Made by a program: the position numbers and the translations under genes. This document shows positions 1 to 4,814 of a stretch of 13,151 nt of DNA, piece after piece. The DNA is taken from the NCBI GenBank assembly GCA_002381155.1, contig DFQX01000072.1, positions 1 through 13,151 of the forward strand, read 5' to 3'. The stretch comes from Flavobacteriaceae bacterium UBA3478 (GTDB lineage: Bacteria > Bacteroidota > Bacteroidia > Flavobacteriales > Flavobacteriaceae). Under the pieces are notes generated by a model, which saw only the letters and a list, made by a program, of their open reading frames with translations, was not told the DNA's origin and did not search any database. The first letter of the stretch is position 1; each line of letters starts with the position of its first letter.

Positions 1-95
1 TAGTTATTCCATCAAATGTACCTCACTTTGGGAAGGCTTTAACAGATTGTCAATTGATGGATGTTTTCACCCCAGCAAGAGACGAATACCGTTAA
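1..95 (+). CDS. Cupin domain protein, C-terminal fragment (KdgF-like)
   Basis: The gene enters from the left edge. Its last 30 codons are readable from base 3 and end at TAA 93-95. The peptide begins VIPSNVPHFGKAL, continues with TDCQLMDVFTP and ends ARDEYR. This pattern (a proline-rich turn with His, a buried L-x-D-V-F strand, then P-x-R-x-x-Y at the C-terminus) is typical of small single-domain cupins related to KdgF. That family includes sugar-binding or isomerising enzymes and many of unknown substrate. The His in VPH is in the right place for the second cupin motif, but the rest of the metal site lies outside the window. The stop interlocks with the obg stop on the other strand (TTAA at 92-95). 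Substrate and full length cannot be judged. Confidence 0.72.
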   Translation, partial: VIPSNVPHFGKALTDCQLMDVFTPARDEYR

Positions 96-1096
96 TCTTG
101 TAGCTGATTCCAGAGTAGATCTTTAAGCTCCTGAATTCCTTGCTGTGCCACGGCAGAAATGAGTATAAATGGAATTTCTTTAGGTAAAGTCTCCTTTAAC
201 TCTTCGGTTAATTCGGTCTTTAACTCCTGGTCGAGTAAATCTGCTTTAGAAATAGCAATGACTCTATTCTTGTCTAACAATTCAGGATTGTAGCGCTCTA
301 ATTCAGAGAGTAGTATATGATATTGTTCAGCCACACTATCAGAGTCTGCAGAAATCAAAAATAAGAGTGTTGAATTGCGCTCAATATGCCTGAGAAAGTA
401 ATGACCTAAACCTCTACCTTCTGCAGCCCCTTCGATAATACCGGGGATATCAGCCATTACAAAACTTCTAAAATCACGATACTCTACGATACCTAGATTC
501 GGCTTAAGGGTGGTAAACTCATAATCAGCAATCTTGGGCTTTGCCGAGGTTACCACAGAAAGCAATGTAGATTTACCTGCGTTAGGAAAACCGACTAGCC
601 CAACATCGGCTAAAATCTTTAGCTCTAATATTAATTTAAGCTCGACTCCAGGAATTCCTGGTTGTGCATAACGGGGAGTTTGATTGGTTGAAGTTTTAAA
701 ATGCCAGTTTCCTCGGCCTCCCATCCCTCCTTCTGCGGCCATATATTCTTGTGACTCCTCGGTAATTTCAGCAAGAATCTCGTCGGTCTCTGCATCTTTT
801 ACCACCGTTCCTAAGGGTACCTCAACATAAACATCTTCTCCGTCGGCGCCCGTACTTCGGTTTTTACTGCCGTGTTCACCATGCCCAGCTTTGAAGTGCT
901 GCTTGTGTTTAAACCCAACCAAAGTCCAGAGATTGGGGTTCGCACGAATAATTACATGACCTCCGCGACCTCCATCACCTCCGTCAGGGCCTCCCTTAGC
1001 GACAAATTTCTCACGATGTAAGTGTGTAGAGCCCTTACCTCCGTTTCCAGAAGCAATATGAACCTTTACGTAATCAACAAAATTTCCGTCGGTCAT
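92..1096 (-). CDS. obg: GTPase Obg/CgtA, ribosome assembly factor
   Basis: Obg is an essential cytoplasmic GTPase that binds the large ribosomal subunit during assembly and links it to nucleotide levels. The 334-residue protein has the glycine-rich Obg fold at about 1-158 (GNGGKG near 18, GGPDGGDGGRGG at 35-46, GGMGGRGN at 123-130), then a G domain. Visible G motifs are the P-loop GFPNAGKS at 169-176, the switch I TT at 195-196, DIPG at 216-219, SKAD at 283-286 (in place of NKxD) and SA at 314-315. The protein stops right after the G domain, so it lacks the optional C-terminal OCT domain; this length is common in the phylum. Its ATG overlaps the adk stop by four bases (ATGA), so it is probably translated by coupling as the last gene of hpt-adk-obg. 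Confidence 0.97.
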   Translation of the reverse strand: MTDGNFVDYVKVHIASGNGGKGSTHLHREKFVAKGGPDGGDGGRGGHVIIRANPNLWTLVGFKHKQHFKAGHGEHGSKNRSTGADGEDVYVEVPLGTVVKDAETDEILAEITEESQEYMAAEGGMGGRGNWHFKTSTNQTPRYAQPGIPGVELKLILELKILADVGLVGFPNAGKSTLLSVVTSAKPKIADYEFTTLKPNLGIVEYRDFRSFVMADIPGIIEGAAEGRGLGHYFLRHIERNSTLLFLISADSDSVAEQYHILLSELERYNPELLDKNRVIAISKADLLDQELKTELTEELKETLPKEIPFILISAVAQQGIQELKDLLWNQLQD

Positions 1097-1668
1097 AAAC
1101 TAGCGATAATCGAGGCGATTCGTTCAGTAATTTGATCGATTTCACCAATACCATTTACCGAATGAAGTTTGTTCTGCTTTTTATAAAACTCAATAAGGGG
1201 AGCAGTCTTTGCATTATACTCTGCAAAACGTGTTCTGATCTTAGTCTCATCAGTATCATCGGTTCTTCCGCTGGTCTTTCCTCTTTCTAATAATCGAGCA
1301 GTAAGCTCATCCTCATCAGCCTCTAGCGCAATGGTAGCATCAACTTGCATACCCTTTTCAGAAAGAAGAGTGTCTAAAGCCTCGGCTTGAGCAGTAGTTC
1401 GTGGAAATCCATCAAAGATATATCCCTTGGCCTCAGCGATTGAACGATCTACTTCGTCTGCGAGCATATTGATCGTCACTGAATCAGGCACCAATTCTCC
1501 CCTGTCCATGTAAGACTTAGCAAGAGTTCCTAATTCAGTTTGATTCGAGATGTTATATCTAAACACATCTCCCGTAGAGATATGAACTAATTCAAATTTT
1601 TCTTTTAACACAAAGGCCTGTGTACCTTTTCCTGCACCCGGCTTTCCGAATAACACAATATTCTTCAT
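1093..1668 (-). CDS. adk: Adenylate kinase
   Basis: Catalyses ATP + AMP = 2 ADP in the cytoplasm and so balances the adenylate pool. At 191 residues it is the short-lid type. The P-loop is GKPGAGKGT at 8-16, with Lys at the second position where many homologues have Pro. The AMP-binding segment STGDVFR is at 31-37, DGFPRT at 86-91, and the lid start RLLERGKTSGRTDD at 125-138. The lid is only a short loop with no cysteine cluster, so no zinc is bound there. The C-terminal part (YNAKTAPLIEFY, VNGIG) is typical. The start is ATG at 1668, overlapping the hpt stop by four bases; its own stop overlaps the obg start in the same way. This is the middle gene of a purine salvage and GTPase operon. Confidence 0.97.
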   Translation of the reverse strand: MKNIVLFGKPGAGKGTQAFVLKEKFELVHISTGDVFRYNISNQTELGTLAKSYMDRGELVPDSVTINMLADEVDRSIAEAKGYIFDGFPRTTAQAEALDTLLSEKGMQVDATIALEADEDELTARLLERGKTSGRTDDTDETKIRTRFAEYNAKTAPLIEFYKKQNKLHSVNGIGEIDQITERIASIIASL

Positions 1669-2195
1669 GAATGTTTTAAAATATATAAGTCGTTGAGTTC
1701 TCTTCCCTTTTCCTTGTAATCTAAACCATATCCTACGACAAATTCATCGGGTAGATCAATCGCCTTGTAGTTAATTTGGTATTCTTTTTTATACTTAGAA
1801 GGTTTAAAAAACAATGTGGCAATCGCAAAGCTTGAGATATTCTGAGCAGAAAATAAATGAATCAATTCCTGAAGCGTACGTCCTGAGTCGATAATATCTT
1901 CTAAAACCACGATATCACGTCCCTCTACCGATTCTGAAACATCTAGTAAAGTCTCTACAATACCTGTTGAAGAAAGACCTTGATAAGACGACAACTTCAC
2001 GAAACTCACTTCACAAGAATAAGGATAGTGCTTTATAAATTCAGAAACGAAACGAAACGAGCCATTTAAAACTCCAATAAATAGTGGTGTTTTATGTTCA
2101 TAATCCTTCGCGACATCACCTGCCACCTTCTCAATAGCTGACTCTATATCGCTTTGATCTAAAAAGGGCTCAAATTCAAGGTCTGCGATTCGCAT
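1665..2195 (-). CDS. hpt: Hypoxanthine phosphoribosyltransferase
   Basis: Salvages hypoxanthine (and usually guanine) with PRPP to make IMP or GMP. The 176-residue type I phosphoribosyltransferase shows the PRPP-binding loop VVLEDIIDSGRTL at 96-108, the N-terminal loop GVLNGSFRF at 41-49, the segment SSYQGLSSTG at 69-78, and the purine-binding hood LPDEFVVGYGLDY at 148-160. All key acidic and loop residues are present. The gene is first in an operon with adk and obg, with a four-base overlap to adk. It diverges from purK across 72 bases, which places purine salvage back to back with de novo synthesis. A poor -7 box (TATCTTTA) lies 22 bases before the ATG. Nucleobase preference cannot be read from the sequence. 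Confidence 0.95.
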   Translation of the reverse strand: MRIADLEFEPFLDQSDIESAIEKVAGDVAKDYEHKTPLFIGVLNGSFRFVSEFIKHYPYSCEVSFVKLSSYQGLSSTGIVETLLDVSESVEGRDIVVLEDIIDSGRTLQELIHLFSAQNISSFAIATLFFKPSKYKKEYQINYKAIDLPDEFVVGYGLDYKEKGRELNDLYILKHS

Positions 2196-2217
2196 GTGAA
2201 GTTGTTATTAAAGGGGA

Positions 2218-2225
2218 TAAAGATA
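2218..2225 (-). promoter_or_regulatory. Candidate -7 box for hpt-adk-obg
   Basis: Read on the minus strand this is TATCTTTA, a match to TAnnTTTG except for the last base. It ends 22 bases before the hpt ATG, a plausible distance. No clear TTTG or TTG -33 element is seen upstream. The expected -33 zone would fall on the purK -7 box, so the two divergent promoters may compete for polymerase. Confidence 0.3.
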
Positions 2226-2242
2226 CAATTTTAGAATTGCCT

Positions 2243-2250
2243 TATTTTTG
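2243..2250 (+). promoter_or_regulatory. -7 promoter box for purK-purE (TATTTTTG)
   Basis: This is an exact match to the Bacteroidota -7 consensus TAnnTTTG, with 17 bases between the box and the purK ATG. No good -33 TTG is seen at 17-23 bases upstream; that zone is occupied by the candidate hpt -7 box. The inferred 5' leader is about 12-14 bases, too short for a purine riboswitch. Confidence 0.55.
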
Positions 2251-2267
2251 TCTCGAATTCAGTTTAT

Positions 2268-3410
2268 ATGCATTATTTCTCTTCAGATTTTAAGTTAGGT
2301 ATTTTAGGAGGTGGGCAACTCGGGAAGATGCTGCTTTACACCACTAGAAGATGGGATGTTCAGACCTTCGTATTAGATCCTTCTAGCGAGGCCCCTTCTA
2401 GATTTGCATGTAATCATTTCGTGCAAGGAGACCTTAAAGACTTTGAAACCGTTTATCAGTTCGGAAAAAAAGTAGACGTGCTAACCATTGAAATTGAGCA
2501 CGTTAACGTAGAGGCGCTCAAAAAATTAAAATCAGAAGGAGTAAAGGTTTACCCTGAGCCTGAAGCTTTAGAAATTATTGGCAATAAGTGTTTACAAAAA
2601 TCGCATTACGCCAATCACAATATAGCTACCGCTGCGTTCCAAAATTTTAAGAGTACTGCTGATGCAAAAAAGGCAGTATCTAACTTCCCTTGTGTATGGA
2701 AGTCTGCCACTGGCGGATATGACGGTAAAGGAGTTAAGATTTTAAAATCCATAGAAGACTTCAAGGATCTGCCTAATGTACCTTGTCTTATCGAGGAGTT
2801 AATCGATTTTGAAAAAGAACTGGCCGTGATTGTTGCATCTTCAGCCTCTGGAGAACAGAAAAGCTACCCTGTAGTCGGAATGGACTTTCACCCTGAAGCT
2901 AATCAAGTTGAATTCGTAGTTTGCCCTGCAAACATTGATGAGGACATTGCCAATAAAGCAAGAGAACTTGCAATAACAGTAGCCAAAAGCCTCGGAGTAA
3001 CCGGTCTATTAGCTGTAGAACTCTTTTTAGCAAAGAACGGGTCAATCTATGTCAACGAAGTTGCCCCAAGACCTCATAATAGTGGGCACTACAGTTTAGA
3101 AGGCAGTTATACCGATCAATTCGAGCAACATATAAGAGCGATCTTAGACTTACCATTAGGAGCTACCGATTCAAAGTTAGCCGCAGTAATGGTCAATCTG
3201 GTGGGCGAAGAATCGCATACGGGCCCCGTACACTACAAAGGCCTAGATGAAGCTTTAGCCATAGAAGGTGTATCTCCACATATTTACGGAAAAGCCGAAA
3301 CCAGACCCTTTAGAAAGATGGGACATGTAACCATTGTAGGTGAAGAACTCGAAGAAGTGTATCTTAGAGCAAGAAAAGTGAAAGATTTAATTAAAGTCAT
3401 ATCTCGATGA
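2268..3410 (+). CDS. purK: 5-(Carboxyamino)imidazole ribonucleotide synthase
   Basis: Uses ATP and bicarbonate to carboxylate AIR to N5-CAIR in de novo purine synthesis. The 380-residue ATP-grasp protein has a nucleotide-like N-terminal fold with GILGGGQLGKM at 11-21. The ATP-grasp centre includes VWKSATGGYDGKG at 143-155, the glutamate pair EELIDFEKE at 176-184, and the metal and substrate strand NEVAPRPHNSGH at 263-274. A C-terminal PurK domain runs to the end. Length and motifs are complete. The ATG at 2268 follows an exact TAnnTTTG box, and no longer start is needed because GILGGGQLG already lies at the expected distance from the N-terminus. Its stop overlaps the purE ATG by four bases, so the two consecutive pathway enzymes should be made together. 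Confidence 0.96.
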   Translation: MHYFSSDFKLGILGGGQLGKMLLYTTRRWDVQTFVLDPSSEAPSRFACNHFVQGDLKDFETVYQFGKKVDVLTIEIEHVNVEALKKLKSEGVKVYPEPEALEIIGNKCLQKSHYANHNIATAAFQNFKSTADAKKAVSNFPCVWKSATGGYDGKGVKILKSIEDFKDLPNVPCLIEELIDFEKELAVIVASSASGEQKSYPVVGMDFHPEANQVEFVVCPANIDEDIANKARELAITVAKSLGVTGLLAVELFLAKNGSIYVNEVAPRPHNSGHYSLEGSYTDQFEQHIRAILDLPLGATDSKLAAVMVNLVGEESHTGPVHYKGLDEALAIEGVSPHIYGKAETRPFRKMGHVTIVGEELEEVYLRARKVKDLIKVISR

Positions 3411-3892
3411 GTGTAGCCATTGTCATGGGAAGTACTAGTGACCTCGTTGTAATGAACGACGCGGTAGCTGTTTTAGAAAAACTTGGGGTAGAAACTGAAG
3501 TAGATATTGTTTCTGCTCACAGAACTCCTGAAAAGCTATTTGAATTTTCAAAGAATGCTCATCTAAGAGGAATTAAGGTAATCATCGCTGGAGCTGGAGG
3601 TGCAGCTCATTTACCGGGTATGGTCGCCTCACTAAGTCCCTTACCTGTGATCGGTGTTCCTGTAAAAAGCAGAAATTCAATTGACGGATGGGATTCTGTT
3701 CTTTCTATTCTCCAAATGCCGGGAGGAGTTCCTGTAGCCACAGTTGCCTTAGACGGGGCTCAGAATGCAGGAATTCTTGCTGCTCAAATCATTGCAAGCT
3801 CTAACCCTGACTTACTAGAAAAAATTATCGCCTTCAAAGAGTCTTTAAAGGATAAGGTGATTAAAGGTGCTGAAGAGCTAAAGAAAGCCTAA
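3407..3892 (+). CDS. purE: N5-CAIR mutase, class I PurE
   Basis: Converts N5-CAIR to CAIR, the step right after PurK. The 161-residue protein shows the class I signature: GSTSD at 8-12 for phosphate binding, SAHRTP at 36-41 with the conserved His at 38, and AGAGGAAHLPGMVA at 61-74. PVKS at 85-88, DSVLSILQMPGGVPVATV at 96-113 and the terminal helices are also normal. Pairing with purK supports class I, since the class II enzyme uses CO2 directly and does not need PurK. The ATG lies in the purK stop (ATGA). The last 15 bases overlap the 3' end of the convergent UbiA-like gene, and no hairpin terminator is seen between them, so transcripts from both sides probably run into each other. Confidence 0.96.
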   Translation: MSVAIVMGSTSDLVVMNDAVAVLEKLGVETEVDIVSAHRTPEKLFEFSKNAHLRGIKVIIAGAGGAAHLPGMVASLSPLPVIGVPVKSRNSIDGWDSVLSILQMPGGVPVATVALDGAQNAGILAAQIIASSNPDLLEKIIAFKESLKDKVIKGAEELKKA

Positions 3893-4696
3893 CACCCAAA
3901 CACTGATTAATAAAAATATAGGTATCGCCTCTACCCACAGCGAGGTATAACTCTGTGGTCGATCTATTCTGGCACGGGCAATTAAAGCCGCAGTAATCAA
4001 ATAGAAGATGAAATAGGCCAATTGGTAATAAACCCCAAGGTCTGTAGCCGACATCCAAAGAATGATCGATAGAATTAATGAAAGATAACCGACCCATTTT
4101 ATTTTTCGAACCCCCAACTGCTGAGCTAAGTTGGGCAAGGTAAGCTTATCGACACTCATATCCCTTATTTCAAAGGGAACAAGTAAAGCAAGTACCAGAA
4201 AAAAATGAGAGAAAAAAAACGAAACTATCTCCAAACCGAACCAATCCTCGTCTAATAAGGTGAATGGCAAAACCGCTGTTATGAGGGCCCAAACCAGGCT
4301 AACCAAGAAAGCCTTAATCCATCCATTTTCTCTAGAAATTGGAAGTAGTTCTTTTTGAACATAGAGAACCCCAAAAAACGAAGATAATGCGAGAACAAAC
4401 CAGGAATCCTTAGATAAATCCTTAACTAAATACAGCAATATCAAAAGGGATAGAAGAGTAGACAGCTTTAACCAAATCCAAAATAAGGTCGGTTGATTAG
4501 TTCCCTTAAAACCTAATGGCGCAAACTTGATCAAATTGTAGTAAACATAGCTTGCAAAAAAGATGATTAATAACGATGGTTCTGAGATCATTTTGTTTAA
4601 GCTCAATAGGCTTAAAGCACTCATTGAAAAAACAGATAAAGCCACGTGAATACTGCCCTTTACATAGATGTCGATCAATAGCTTTATCCGCTTCAT
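3878..4696 (-). CDS. UbiA-like integral membrane protein, first Asp motif missing
   Basis: A 272-residue, very hydrophobic protein with about eight or nine membrane segments. The segment EIRDMSVDKLTLPNLAQQLG at 176-195 matches the second aspartate motif of UbiA-type polyprenyltransferases (RDxxxDK...TLPxxLG). The first motif (NDxxDxxxD), which normally helps bind Mg-diphosphate, is not there: its place near 50-60 reads YVYYNLIKFAP. It may therefore bind an isoprenoid or lipid without normal prenyl transfer, or use altered chemistry. Similar unnamed proteins are, from memory, widespread in Bacteroidota. The start is taken as ATG 4696. A TTG at 4741 would add 15 residues but lies upstream of a perfect -7 box (4701-4708), so it would not be in the transcript. 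It overlaps purE by 15 bases and diverges from gcvP. Substrate unknown. Confidence 0.85.
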   Translation of the reverse strand: MKRIKLLIDIYVKGSIHVALSVFSMSALSLLSLNKMISEPSLLIIFFASYVYYNLIKFAPLGFKGTNQPTLFWIWLKLSTLLSLLILLYLVKDLSKDSWFVLALSSFFGVLYVQKELLPISRENGWIKAFLVSLVWALITAVLPFTLLDEDWFGLEIVSFFFSHFFLVLALLVPFEIRDMSVDKLTLPNLAQQLGVRKIKWVGYLSLILSIILWMSATDLGVYYQLAYFIFYLITAALIARARIDRPQSYTSLWVEAIPIFLLISVWVLGFL

Positions 4697-4700
4697 TAAA

Positions 4701-4708
4701 CAAAAGTA
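4701..4708 (-). promoter_or_regulatory. -7 promoter box for the UbiA-like gene (TACTTTTG)
   Basis: An exact TAnnTTTG on the minus strand. Only four bases (TTTA) separate its final G from the ATG at 4696. Transcription would start about at the ATG, so the mRNA should be leaderless or nearly so. No strong TTTG -33 element is seen at the usual spacing. The box also argues against the longer TTG start at 4741. Confidence 0.5.
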
Positions 4709-4781
4709 GCACTTCTCAACACTTTTTAATAAATGCCTCAATTATAGTGGATCACAAGACTCCAAACAGCAGTTAATTCGG

Positions 4782-4789
4782 TAATTTTA
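4782..4789 (+). promoter_or_regulatory. Candidate -7 box for gcvP (TAATTTTA)
   Basis: A seven-of-eight type match to TAnnTTTG (last base A instead of G), 21 bases before the gcvP ATG at 4811. It is the best candidate in the short gap between the UbiA-like gene and gcvP. No clear -33 element is seen. The implied leader is about 15-18 bases, too short for a glycine riboswitch. Confidence 0.33.
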
Positions 4790-4800
4790 CAATCCTAAAA

Positions 4801-4814
4801 TTGATGATTGATGA
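4801..4814 (+). repeat. Perfect 7-base tandem repeat (TTGATGA x2) at the gcvP start
   Basis: TTGATGA occurs twice head to tail. Each copy contains an ATG: 4804 and 4811. Only the second is in the gcvP frame. The first opens a 17-codon frame that ends at TGA 4855-4857, inside gcvP. The repeat lies upstream of and across the start codon, so a change in copy number would not shift the gcvP frame. Confidence 0.85.

Noticed and set aside
2196..2267. Possible purine riboswitch before purK
   Set aside because: The gap is only 72 bases, the predicted leader is about 13 bases, and no conserved aptamer core is visible.
3861..4097. Minus-strand frame of 78 codons near the purE end
   Set aside because: It lies in another frame of the UbiA-like gene and has no recognisable domain; the longer hydrophobic frame is clearly the real one.
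3878..4696. Degraded UbiA pseudogene
   Set aside because: The frame is intact over 272 codons, has its own promoter box and keeps the second aspartate motif, so loss of the first motif looks like divergence and not decay.
4576..4776. Plus-strand frame of 66 codons antisense to the UbiA-like gene
   Set aside because: The peptide has no domain or plausible composition and covers the start and promoter of the UbiA-like gene; it is a shadow.
4742..4810. Possible glycine riboswitch before gcvP
   Set aside because: There is no room for even one aptamer in the 69-base region once the promoter is placed, and no paired helices with a glycine-aptamer core are seen.
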